A stretch of DNA of 57,324 nucleotides, from assembly GCA_947253625.1 (NCBI GenBank), contig CAMYAB010000012.1:1-57324 (forward strand), given 5' to 3'. Source of the stretch: an uncultured Porphyromonadaceae bacterium. GTDB lineage: Bacteria > Bacteroidota > Bacteroidia > Bacteroidales > Porphyromonadaceae. The position numbers and the translations under genes are program-made. A model generated the notes under the pieces. It was not told where the DNA came from, searched no databases, and saw nothing but the letters and a program-made list of their open reading frames with translations. Shown in pieces: positions 1 through 9,000 of the stretch. Each line of letters begins with the position of its first letter. Positions within the stretch are counted from its first letter, which is position 1.

Positions 1-57
1 CAGAGCGTCTGTCTTACAAACAGAGGGTCGTAGGTTCGAATCCTACAGGATCCACCA
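1..57 (+). tRNA. tRNA-Val(TAC), 5' truncated by window edge
   Basis: This is the 3' part of a tRNA identical to the complete copy at 83-157. It has the anticodon arm with loop CTTACAA (anticodon TAC, valine), the variable loop, the T arm with TTCGAAT and the acceptor 3' strand. The discriminator A is at 54, and unlike the next copy a genomic CCA follows at 55-57. The D arm and acceptor 5' strand lie before the window. Confidence 0.93.
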
Positions 58-82
58 AACAATACAGAGTTCACGACATTTC

Positions 83-157
83 GGATCCTTAGCTCAGTTG
101 GTTCAGAGCGTCTGTCTTACAAACAGAGGGTCGTAGGTTCGAATCCTACAGGATCCA
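83..157 (+). tRNA. tRNA-Val(TAC)
   Basis: This is a complete 75-nt cloverleaf. The acceptor GGATCCT pairs with AGGATCC, the D loop contains AGTTGGTT, the anticodon stem TCTGT/ACAGA closes loop CTTACAA (anticodon TAC), and T stem GTAGG/CCTAC closes TTCGAAT. The discriminator A at 157 is followed by CAA, so CCA must be added after transcription, unlike in the copy just upstream. It is tandem with that copy, 25 bp after its CCA, and probably co-transcribed. Confidence 0.96.
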
Positions 158-184
158 CAAGCCTTGCAGTAGCAAGGCAAGCGG

Positions 185-218
185 GTGTGTCTAGGCAGTG
201 CTTGGACACACTTTTTTT
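185..218 (+). terminator. Rho-independent terminator after the tRNA-Val pair
   Basis: GTGTGTC (185-191) pairs with GACACAC (205-211) and is followed directly by seven T. It lies 28 bp after the second tRNA and in its direction. Confidence 0.7.
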
Positions 219-479
219 GTGCTCGTGCAGGAGGAAGAGTACTTTTGCTCATCTGAGACCAATGTGCTGAGGCTCTGCGCAGGGTGTACAGCGAGAGACC
301 TTGTGGTGGGTGCGAGGTGGAGATTTTCCTGTATTCAGCTGACTTTTAGTGTGTTGTGCTGTCTTCTGGCCTCCTGTAATCTTGCTTTTTGGGGGACTGA
401 AAAGGTGGGTGAATTTGGGGTGCTTTTTTCTGGAGCGTAAGTGTCTGTCTTTTAGTTGCTTACAGGATCCTGTTTTTTT
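219..479. other. Gene-free stretch between tRNA terminator and repeat array
   Basis: The open frames here are short, overlap on both strands and have T-rich or basic composition unlike neighbouring proteins. I see no credible gene or RNA. It is followed by the 22-bp repeat array and a hairpin, so positions 158-722 hold no protein gene. Confidence 0.55.
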
Positions 480-556
480 ACGGATAGAAGCGATCGGTTT
501 CACGGATAGAAGCAAAACATTTCACGGATAGAAGCGATCGCTTAGACGGATAGAAA
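480..556 (+). repeat. 22-bp tandem repeat array, copy 1
   Basis: The core ACGGATAGAA recurs at 480, 502, 524 and 546, an exact 22-bp period. The variable ends are, in order, GCGATCGGTTTC, GCAAAACATTTC and GCGATCGCTTAG; the fourth unit is partial. Read on the minus strand, the same sub-units occur in the same order in the arrays at 9893, 27973 and 38124. One unit contains the 12-bp palindrome AAGCGATCGCTT. The array lies between the tRNA unit and the 3' end of the ROK gene. Confidence 0.9.
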
Positions 557-643
557 AATTTGCTCGGCCGTCCAAAAGGTATTTTTGGGGTAGGGTGATC
601 CGGGTTGATTTTTGGACTTTGGATCTTAGGGCTGACAACAAGT

Positions 644-688
644 ACCCCCATCACCTCTCCTCTATTGAGTGAGTAGGGTGATGGGGGT
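644..688. terminator. Hairpin between repeat array 1 and the ROK gene
   Basis: ACCCCCATCACC (644-655) pairs perfectly with GGTGATGGGGGT (677-688), leaving a 21-nt loop. A T-rich stretch follows on the plus side and none on the minus side, so it is either a bidirectional terminator closing the ROK gene or a plus-strand terminator. Confidence 0.5.
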
Positions 689-722
689 GTTATTTTTGTG
701 TCGATTCCCTGGCGGTGCAGTG

Positions 723-1949
723 CTACAGTCGCTCGATGGATTTTTTTCGGGCAAGCATGCAGGCCCCTACCACACCGGCATAGCGTAGCAGGATGGACTG
801 CTTGATGGCAGTGTCTTGGTTGACCATGTTGAGCGAATACTTGCGTATGGCGCTTCGTACGGGTTGCATGAGGTAGTCTCCGGTCTTGGCTAGGACACCT
901 CCGATGACTACGACGTTGGGGTTGAAGATATTGATTAGGCTGGCGATGTGCATCCCGAGATGCTCTCCCACCTCCTCGAGGATCTCGATGCAGAGCATAT
1001 CCTCTCGTCTGGTGGCCTCGATGAGGTCTAGGAGGGTGATCTCCTCCAGTGGCTTGTGTAGGTCGCTCTTGCTGGAGCTCAGGATGGAGTTGTCTCCCGA
1101 CTTGATCCGATCCATGAACTTTCGATAAAAGGCACGGCCACTAGCTTCGGTCTCGAGGCAGCCTTTTTTGCCACAGTGGCAGAGTACTTCGTTGTTGTAC
1201 GCATGGATGTGGCCAAACTCTCCGCTGAATCCGGACTTGCCGGTGTAGGGTTTCCCATCCACGATGATGCCGAGACCGAGTCCCCAGGTCATGTTGACAA
1301 AGAGCATATTGCTACCGCTATCCTTGTAGTGGGTCATGTACTCCCCAAAGGCGCATGCTCGGGAGTCGTTGTCGATGAAGGTCTCGATGCCGATCTTGTC
1401 GGAGAGGACCTTGGCCAGTGGGACCTCGCTGAAGTTGAAGTAGGTGTAGCTGTAGCCGGTGTTGGGGTTGAGCCGGCCGTAGATATTCATGCCTACGGAT
1501 ACTGTCTTTTTGCGATCTTCTGGGCCGTTTTTGTCCAAAAACTCATTGACCACATCGCAAAGGAGCTGTAGGCACTCCTCGGTGTTTTCAAACTTGAATG
1601 GCCTTCCCATCTCATTGCGGATCTGGTCGCCACAAAAGTCCATGAGCATCAGGTTCATCTCTTCGGTGTCGAAGTCGACTCCCAAAAAGTAGCAATTGGT
1701 TGGATCCAGACCGTACAAAAAGGGGTGGCGTCCACCGGAGGTCTCCAGCTTACCATAGCTTTTGAGGATGCCGGTGTCGACAAGCTCATTGACCATTTTG
1801 CTCACAGTCGGCACGCTCACCTCAAGATACTTAGCCAGATTGGGCAGTGTCTCGGGTCCAATATCTACGATGTGCTCGATGATTCTTTTTTTATAAAACA
1901 CCGCCTTGGTGTTGGTGTCGAGCATTGTCCTGAAAGTTTCTAGCTTCAT
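723..1949 (-). CDS. ROK-family transcriptional regulator / sugar kinase-like protein
   Basis: This 408-residue protein has the NagC/XylR-type ROK layout. An N-terminal winged helix-turn-helix (about residues 20-75, with LAKYLEVSVPTVSKMVNELV as recognition helix) precedes an actin-like ATPase fold. The zinc-binding ROK signature CHCGKKGCLE lies near residue 260, after a GEFGHIH stretch. The HTH points to a repressor responding to a sugar or sugar phosphate; whether kinase activity remains cannot be judged. The gene stands alone, transcribed away from DUF4834, with a TACATTTG -7 motif on the minus strand at 1991-1998. No sugar-catabolic genes are adjacent, so the ligand is unknown. Confidence 0.88.
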   Translation of the reverse strand: MKLETFRTMLDTNTKAVFYKKRIIEHIVDIGPETLPNLAKYLEVSVPTVSKMVNELVDTGILKSYGKLETSGGRHPFLYGLDPTNCYFLGVDFDTEEMNLMLMDFCGDQIRNEMGRPFKFENTEECLQLLCDVVNEFLDKNGPEDRKKTVSVGMNIYGRLNPNTGYSYTYFNFSEVPLAKVLSDKIGIETFIDNDSRACAFGEYMTHYKDSGSNMLFVNMTWGLGLGIIVDGKPYTGKSGFSGEFGHIHAYNNEVLCHCGKKGCLETEASGRAFYRKFMDRIKSGDNSILSSSKSDLHKPLEEITLLDLIEATRREDMLCIEILEEVGEHLGMHIASLINIFNPNVVVIGGVLAKTGDYLMQPVRSAIRKYSLNMVNQDTAIKQSILLRYAGVVGACMLARKKSIERL

Positions 1950-1990
1950 ACGGTCACTATAAAAACAAGATCCAAGGGAAATAGGATTAA

Positions 1991-1998
1991 CAAATGTA
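1991..1998 (-). promoter_or_regulatory. Bacteroidota -7 element for the ROK gene
   Basis: Minus-strand TACATTTG fits TAnnTTTG and lies 42 bp upstream of the start codon. No good -33 TTTG is seen at the expected spacing. Confidence 0.4.
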
Positions 1999-2075
1999 GA
2001 TAAATATTCTCAACCAAGCACAATTGAAGTTGAAGTTTTTTAGAAATTAGTCTGCGCGAGATGAGGAGATTTAAC

Positions 2076-2339
2076 TTACTGTTTACTGTCTGTTATTTCT
2101 TCATAATCCACGTACTCTCCGCCATTGAGGTCTAGGTTGGCCCCCTTTATTAGGTCTTCTGACTTTTGTGGTGGGTTGTCTGCGCGCTCTGTGGCTCTCT
2201 GATGATCTTGTTGCTCTTGGTATCTTCGCTGAGCTTCGCGCTGGAGGGATGTGATATGGCTGATGGCGCGCAAGACCGGCCACAGTCGATATACGGCAAG
2301 TCCTACGAGTATCAATAGAAGGATAAGTAATAAATCCAT
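2076..2339 (-). CDS. DUF4834-like small membrane protein
   Basis: This is an 87-residue protein with one N-terminal membrane segment (LLLILLLILVGLAVYRLW), a Gln/Arg-rich middle and an acidic tail with the motif GGEYVDYEEI. That tail and layout are what I know as the Bacteroidota family DUF4834, whose function is unknown. It probably sits in the inner membrane with its tail in the cytoplasm. A TATATTTG -7 motif lies just upstream on the minus strand (2371-2378). The family name comes from recognition, not a search. Confidence 0.65.
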   Translation of the reverse strand: MDLLLILLLILVGLAVYRLWPVLRAISHITSLQREAQRRYQEQQDHQRATERADNPPQKSEDLIKGANLDLNGGEYVDYEEITDSKQ

Positions 2340-2370
2340 GGTGCGTCGATGGTTGGTCCAATAAATCTTT

Positions 2371-2378
2371 CAAATATA
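2371..2378 (-). promoter_or_regulatory. Bacteroidota -7 element for DUF4834
   Basis: Minus-strand TATATTTG fits TAnnTTTG, 32 bp upstream of the start codon. Confidence 0.4.
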
Positions 2379-2454
2379 ATATTTTTTGCTGACAATGCGG
2401 GTGCTGTCCGGCGGTGGATAAGTGGGCTTGTGAGGTACTTTGGGGATTTTTTGA

Positions 2455-2462
2455 TACTTTTG
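2455..2462 (+). promoter_or_regulatory. Bacteroidota -7 element for the protease gene
   Basis: Plus-strand TACTTTTG fits TAnnTTTG. A transcript starting near 2469 would exclude the most upstream possible protease start at 2414, which supports a start at 2528 or 2549. Confidence 0.4.
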
Positions 2463-2548
2463 TATTGGCCTCCTGTGTTTGTGTGGCAAATGATGTCCTT
2501 ACTTGGGTCAGCTCTCGGCATGCCGAGATGGCGGTGTGGCTTTTTCGG

Positions 2549-4807
2549 ATGAGACGATTGATCAATATATCTCTTGGCAAACGACTGGGCATGATCTTGT
2601 TGCTCTGGTCGCTTTGTGCTTTGGGGCTTGTGGCGCAGATCGTCACGACAGGTAGCCCCTACGGCCTGGATGAAGGTGGGGGTACGCTGAGAAGTGCGGT
2701 GGGGCTCCCGATCGTGCGCTTGGGGGGATTTGACCAGGACTCGGCACGCTTGGCGATGGAGCAGAAAAATAGCTCTGACCTGCGCACCCTGACTTTTGCA
2801 CACAAGCAGGTGGTGGATGTGCCCTTTGCCGACCGAGCACTCCACTTTAGGCGGGGTGATACGGAGGTGTGGCAGATGCGTGTCTCCTCGCGGGGGGCGG
2901 AGGGGCTGAGTTTTTTCTTTAGCGACTTTCGATTGCCACGTGAGGGGCGACTATATATCTATGCCACGGGCAACAAGCAGGTGGTGATCGGCCCTTTTGG
3001 GGCGGAAAACAACAATCGGTACAACGAGCTCTCCACGATACCGATCTCTGCAGATGATGTGGTCCTAGAGCTCCAGCTACCATCCGGTCACGTGCCGGAG
3101 TTGCGCTTGAGGGAGGTCAATCATGCACTGATCAAGATTCAAAGTGAGTTTGGCGGTGCAAGGGCCAATAACCTCGCCTGTACACCTGATGTTGCGTGCT
3201 ACCCACCTGTGGCCGACATTGCGCGAAGTGTGGTGCTGATCTATGTGGGTGGTACTACGGCGGGGACGGGATGGCTCACCAATACAGCGAAAAATGATGG
3301 TACCCCGTATATCATGACTGCCTCTCATGTGCTGACCGGGAACTTTAGGTACCACAACTACAGTGAGCGGGCGAGACGTACGGTGGTGGTCTTTAACTAT
3401 GCGACGCCGGTCTGTATGTCGGGTGTCGCTCCATCGGTCACCCAATCACTCTCCGGGGCAGAGCTGGTGGGTGTGGATACAACGACAGATGCCTGCATGC
3501 TGCAGATGCAACAGCACCCTCCGGCCGGCTATCGACCCTACTATGCCGGATGGCAGGTGAATGGCTTGCCCTCCGGAAACTTCCACAACGTCCACCATCC
3601 AAGCTATCAGCCTAAGCGGGTAAACCAGACAACGCACATTGCCAAAGATCTAGCCCGCTATGGCAGTGGCTATCCGTGGGGGGACAAGCAGATCTTTGTC
3701 CAAGTCGCTCGATGGGATATGGGGACCACTGCTCCGGGATCGTCCGGGTCGCCACTTTTTGACCAAAACAATCGGGTTGTCGGTGGACTGACCGGAGGCT
3801 ACTCATACTGCGGAAATAGGATGTCCGACTACTTTTTTTCGCTGAAAGAGGTCTTTCGGTCGGCTAAGGAGGGAGTTGATGGACCGGGTAAGGAGGGGGC
3901 AAAGCTTATCTGTCGACACCTGACTGCCGGCAATACCTCCATCACCGACTGTCCGGGTAGAGAGGAAGGAGGTGGACAGGCACCCAAGTTCAAGCGAATC
4001 ACTCATATGACCTTTTCGGAGCAGTCGGCCGACCCCTACAAGCAACTGAAAATGATCGATCGAGCCGAGCTCATGGGCTACGAGAGTATCGCTGAGCGGT
4101 ATGATGTGAATCCGGGTGAAAAGATCACGGGCGTGTATGTGATGCTGGATGTACAGCCCACTCCCCAGATGCGTACCACAAGTGCCCCCCTGACCCTAAA
4201 GGTGTATGATGCACTGAGTGCCACACCCAGAGAAGTGGCCTCGGCGATCTTGCCGGACGAACTGCTGAGCGGGGCTGCCCCAAAGCGGATCATACGAGAG
4301 GTCTATGTGCCACTGGAGACACTTGCCGTCCCGAATAGCGGGGCGTCCTCGTACTATTTCGCGATCAACACCTCTGCTTTGCCACCGAATATCAACCTGG
4401 TCGCACACCAAGGGTCGAGAGAAACAGCTTTTGGTCAAAAAGAGGGAAGGTTCGGCAAAATCAAGGCGACCTTGTGGCTGGATCTAATGGTTGATCGCAA
4501 GGACCATGTGCGCTTGGAAGATGCGAAGCACTTTGTGTGCATGCAGTCGATAGCCGAAGATCGGCTGATGCTCATATTTTCAAAAAGAATGCAGGGAAAG
4601 TCCGGGGAACTCAGGATATATACCCTACTGGGACAGCCGGTCTACAGCTGTCCGATCAATCCGGAAGGCACCCCGGGGGGCGGAAGGGTGCTCTTTTTGG
4701 ACAAGAAACCCTTGGCCGGACTAGGCGTACTGGTCCTCCAAGTGGAGATAGGGGGCGAACGAGAAAGCTATAGGATAATCATACCTACTACACAAGAAAC
4801 GAAATGA
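2549..4807 (+). CDS. Secreted lysyl-endopeptidase-like serine protease with T9SS C-terminal domain
   Basis: This is a trypsin-fold serine endopeptidase of the Achromobacter lysyl endopeptidase type; Porphyromonas gingivalis PepK is a known relative. With the start at 2549 it has 752 residues: a signal peptide (MILLLWSLCALGLVAQ), an N-terminal propeptide-like beta region, then the protease domain with His260 (TASH), Asp314 (TTTDAC) and Ser399 (PGSSGSP). A Cys pair sits in CTPDVAC. The last ~80 residues (LRIYTLLGQPVY ... YRIIIP) resemble a T9SS type A sorting domain, implying export across the outer membrane. An in-frame ATG at 2414 also exists but would bury the signal peptide; 2528 is an alternative. 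Its stop overlaps the next gene by four bases. Confidence 0.85.
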   Translation: MRRLINISLGKRLGMILLLWSLCALGLVAQIVTTGSPYGLDEGGGTLRSAVGLPIVRLGGFDQDSARLAMEQKNSSDLRTLTFAHKQVVDVPFADRALHFRRGDTEVWQMRVSSRGAEGLSFFFSDFRLPREGRLYIYATGNKQVVIGPFGAENNNRYNELSTIPISADDVVLELQLPSGHVPELRLREVNHALIKIQSEFGGARANNLACTPDVACYPPVADIARSVVLIYVGGTTAGTGWLTNTAKNDGTPYIMTASHVLTGNFRYHNYSERARRTVVVFNYATPVCMSGVAPSVTQSLSGAELVGVDTTTDACMLQMQQHPPAGYRPYYAGWQVNGLPSGNFHNVHHPSYQPKRVNQTTHIAKDLARYGSGYPWGDKQIFVQVARWDMGTTAPGSSGSPLFDQNNRVVGGLTGGYSYCGNRMSDYFFSLKEVFRSAKEGVDGPGKEGAKLICRHLTAGNTSITDCPGREEGGGQAPKFKRITHMTFSEQSADPYKQLKMIDRAELMGYESIAERYDVNPGEKITGVYVMLDVQPTPQMRTTSAPLTLKVYDALSATPREVASAILPDELLSGAAPKRIIREVYVPLETLAVPNSGASSYYFAINTSALPPNINLVAHQGSRETAFGQKEGRFGKIKATLWLDLMVDRKDHVRLEDAKHFVCMQSIAEDRLMLIFSKRMQGKSGELRIYTLLGQPVYSCPINPEGTPGGGRVLFLDKKPLAGLGVLVLQVEIGGERESYRIIIPTTQETK

Positions 4808-5970
4808 AAAGAATACTAGCAGTAGCTTTGGTCGGACTTTTGCTGGGCAGTTGTGCCAAGCGAGAACCCACATTTGAGGTCAATGGCACCCTATCCGGTG
4901 CGGATGGAGCGACACTCTATCTGGAGCATCGGAGCCTGACCGGGGTGGAGCCGGAGGACTCAGTAGTCCTCAAGGCAGACGGACACTACAAGCTACGAGG
5001 AGCCGCACCGCAGTATCCCGAGCACTACCGACTGCGCTTGGGGACAGAGATCATACCCTTTGCGGTTGATTCGATAGAGACTATTACGATCAACGCACCT
5101 GCGCAGCGCATGAGCACGGACTATGAGGTGAGCGGTAGCAACCAGTCGGAGCTAATCAAGGAAGTATGGCTGGCAAGTCGGTCGGCCAATAGCCAAGCAA
5201 GAGCAGCGTTGGACCGGTACAACAGCGGTGCCGTCTCTTTCTTTGAGTACACAGCACTTCGTGACAGTGTCTTGGCCAACTACAAGCAAGTGGCACTTCG
5301 TGTAATCAATGACAACCCCATGTCCCCTGCCGCCTACTTTGCTCTCTTTCAGCAAGTGGACAGTGATCCGGTATTCAGTATCTATGATCCTGCGGATGCG
5401 AGGATTTTTGCAGCTATAGCCAATCCCTATAAGGTCTATCGTCCCGATGACCCACGTACCGAGCATCTCTACAAGCTGGCACTCCAAGCCATGGCCGTGG
5501 CACGCACTCAGCGTCTCGCCAAAGAGGAAAACGCCAATCCGAGAACCCTAGAGGGTGTGAGTGTGGTCGGCTATATCGACATCAACCTCCCCGATGCTAC
5601 GGGCAAAACCATCGCACTCTCCAAGGTCGCACAAGGAGCACCCACGGTGCTTTCGTTCACCAGTATGGGCGCCAGTTGGGCTCCGGAGTACAACAGTATC
5701 CTCAGATCCTTATTTGACCGATACTCAGGCAAAGGACTTAGGATCTACCAAGTCGCTTTGGAGCAAGACCAGCATGTCTGGCGCAATACCACGAAGCACA
5801 TGCCTTGGACCAACGTCATTGATACCAATGGTGCCTACTCGCCGTACATAGGGTCGTACAATATCCAGTCTCTGCCGGCACTCTACCTGATCAACGCACA
5901 GGGTGATCTCATACTCCGTGCCTCCGGTGTCGAAGAGCTGGACAAAGCCATTCGTCGCGAACTAAAGTAA
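4804..5970 (+). CDS. Thioredoxin-fold lipoprotein with DUF4369 domain, CXXC missing
   Basis: This 388-residue protein begins with a lipoprotein signal (LLLGSC). A DUF4369-like beta domain (about residues 25-120) is followed by a helical linker and a C-terminal TlpA/AhpC-like thioredoxin fold (about 255-388). The family is normally a periplasmic thiol-disulfide reductase, but where WCxxC is expected this one has SMGASWAPE, with no cysteine. The cis-Pro region (SLPALYLI) and fold strands remain. It is therefore probably a binding or chaperone-like module rather than a redox enzyme. ATGA overlap with the protease stop indicates translational coupling, and purL follows after 31 bp. Confidence 0.8.
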   Translation: MKRILAVALVGLLLGSCAKREPTFEVNGTLSGADGATLYLEHRSLTGVEPEDSVVLKADGHYKLRGAAPQYPEHYRLRLGTEIIPFAVDSIETITINAPAQRMSTDYEVSGSNQSELIKEVWLASRSANSQARAALDRYNSGAVSFFEYTALRDSVLANYKQVALRVINDNPMSPAAYFALFQQVDSDPVFSIYDPADARIFAAIANPYKVYRPDDPRTEHLYKLALQAMAVARTQRLAKEENANPRTLEGVSVVGYIDINLPDATGKTIALSKVAQGAPTVLSFTSMGASWAPEYNSILRSLFDRYSGKGLRIYQVALEQDQHVWRNTTKHMPWTNVIDTNGAYSPYIGSYNIQSLPALYLINAQGDLILRASGVEELDKAIRRELK

Positions 5971-6001
5971 ATTCACCCAACTGCTACATATAAATAGTAC
6001 T

Positions 6002-9000
6002 ATGATCTCTTTTTTCAGAAAACAAGACAACGGGCCTACGACAGTCTATGCTGTCAGCCACACACAGTCCATCGGTGGCGAAGACCTGGATGCCCTACGA
6101 TGGCTATTTGGTGATGCGACACTCGTGGACTCCGATCTGCTCACCGGCTACTATATAGGACCTAGACCCGAGATGATCACGCCGTGGTCGACCAACGCAA
6201 CGGAGATAACCGAGGTGATGGGGCTGAAACAACGCCTAGGGATCACTCGGATCGAGATGTTTGTGCAAGCTGAGTCGGATACCCCATACGACCGCATGCT
6301 TCTGAGAAAATACGATGGCCTTTCGGCAGATGTATTTGAGCGACTGAATCTTGAGAAAGCTCCGATCATAGAGGTCCGAGACATTCGCCAATACAATGCG
6401 GAGGAGGGGTTGGCACTCAGTGATGAAGAGATCGACTACCTTATCGGTGTGGCAAAGGAGCTTGGACGGCCCTTGACCGATGCGGAGCTCTTTGGCTTTT
6501 CACAGGTCAATTCCGAGCACTGTCGCCACAAGATCTTTGGAGGCACTTTTGTCATTGATGGCAAGGAGCAGCCGATGAGCTTGTTTCAGATGATCAAGGA
6601 GACCTCGAGGCTCAATCCCAACAACCTCGTGTCGGCCTACAAGGACAATGTCGCCTTCAATGCCGGACCGGAGGTCGAGTTTTTTGCACCCCGACGTGCC
6701 GATGCGCCCGACTACTTTGAGACACGCCGAGTGGACTCTGTCCTTTCCCTAAAGGCGGAGACGCACAACTTCCCCACCACTGTCGAGCCATTCAATGGTG
6801 CGGCCACCGGTACCGGAGGCGAGATACGCGACCGCCTTGCCGGGGGCAAAGCCAGTATCCCGCTCGCCGGTACTGCGATCTACATGACCCCCTATACACG
6901 TCTGGATGGGTCCAAGCAGTGGGAGCAAGCTATCAGCGCACGTCCGTGGCTCTACCAAACTCCACAGGAGCTCCTCACAAAGGCATCCAACGGTGCCTCC
7001 GACTTTGGCAATAAGTTTGGCCAACCCCTCATCTGTGGCTCCGTCCTGACTTTTGAGCACACCGAGAGCGATCGCACTTGGGGCTACGACAAGGTCATCA
7101 TGCTGGCCGGTGGTGTGGGTATGGCTGAGCGTCGCGATGCGCTCAAGGGCAAGGCCGAAAAGGGAGACAAGATCGTCGTCATGGGAGGAGACAACTACCG
7201 TATCGGTATGGGGGGCGGTGCTGTCTCGTCGGTCAATACCGGAGTATTCCAGGATGCGATAGAGCTCAACGCCATCCAGCGTTCCAATCCCGAGATGCAG
7301 AAGCGTGTCAGCAACGTCATCCGAGCACTTGCCGAGAGTCCCGACAACCCTGTTGTCTCTATCCACGACCACGGCGCAGGAGGACACCTAAATTGCCTCA
7401 GTGAGCTGGTGGAGGAGTCCGGTGGAAAGATCTACATCGACAAACTCCCCGTAGGCGATCCCTCTCTCTCGGACAAGGAGATCATCAGCAACGAGAGCCA
7501 GGAGCGTATGGGGCTTTTGCTCAAAAGTGGTGACGTGGAGACCATCCAAAAGATCGCTGACCGTGAGCGAGCACCTATGTATGTGGTGGGGGAGGCAACC
7601 GGTGATATGGAGCTGGACTTTGTGGACAAGGATGGTCGTCGTCCCTTTGACCTCAAGCTGAGCCACCTCTTTGGTTCTGCCCCAAAGACCATCATGACCG
7701 ATACCACTCAGGAGCAGCACTTCAGCAACCCCGACCATCTATCCGCTTCCAACCTACTGACTCACCTCAAGGCTGTCCTTAGCCTAGAGGCGGTGGGCTC
7801 CAAAGATTGGCTGACCAACAAGGTAGACCGCTCCGTCACAGGCAAGGTGGCACGTCAGCAGTGCCAGGGTGAGCTACAGCTCCCTCTCTCGGATCTTGGT
7901 GCAGTGGCACTTGACTTCCGAGGCAAGGAGGGTATCGCCACCTCCATAGGTCATGCCCCACAGGTGGCGCTAATCGATGCTGCAGCAGGGTCCCGCCTAG
8001 CCATAGCGGAGGCACTGACCAATCTCATCTCTGCGCCACTCAAGGAGGGTCTCACCTCCGTATCGTTGTCGGCCAACTGGATGTGGCCTTGTCGCAATGC
8101 CGGAGAGGATGCACGTCTCTACGAGGCAGTGCAGGCTTGCTCCGACTTTGCCATTGCCCTGGGGATCAACATCCCCACCGGCAAGGACTCCCTCTCCATG
8201 ACCCAGAGCTACTCCGATGACACCAAGGTACTCTCACCCGGCACACTGATCATATCGGCAGCCGGTGAGGTCACTGATGTCAAAAAGATACCCTCTCCCG
8301 TCCTCCGGGATCTCCCCGGCTCCGGGATTATCTACGTGGATCTCTCCTACTGTCCGCGCACACTGGGTGGGTCGGTACTCTATCAGACGTTGGGCAAGAT
8401 AGGGACCGACGCACCGGACATCATGGATGTGGACTACTTCATCGATGCCTACTCCGCCATCCAGGACCTTGTCCACTCCGAGAAAATACTTGCCATGCAC
8501 GATATCTCCGCCGGTGGCCTTATCACGGCCCTGCTCGAGATGACCTTTGCCAACACCCATGGTGGCGTACGCATGGAGTCCCACTTCTTGGGAGAGGATA
8601 CAGATCTACTCAAGGTCCTCTTTTGCGAAAACCCGGGTGTCCTCATGCAAGTGGCCGACCCCGAGAGTGTCGTGGCTGACTTGGAAAAAGCAGGTGTCTC
8701 CGCAGAGATCATAGCCCGACCCACCACGGAGCGGCTACTCGTCCTAGGCAACTGCCCATACACCTACGACATTGACCAATTGCGTGAGGCATGGTACGCT
8801 CCCAGCAAAGCAATGGAGCCCTTCCAAACGACCCCGGAGCAAGCCGAAGAGAGGGCCAAAAACCTATTTGCACAACCCATACAGTACGCTTTCCCCAAAA
8901 ACTTCACCGGCAAGATCGACTACTCGCGCTCCGAGCGTCCAACGGCTATACGGGCGGCTATTGTGCGAGACAAAGGCACCAATGGAGAGCGCGAAATGGC

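Noticed and set aside
198..531. Short open frames between the tRNA genes and the ROK gene
   Set aside because: They overlap on both strands, run through a terminator and the repeat array, and have unprotein-like composition.
2101..2845. Minus-strand open frames opposite the protease gene and DUF4834
   Set aside because: They are shadows of the protease and DUF4834 genes, with low-complexity Ser/His/Arg-rich translation.
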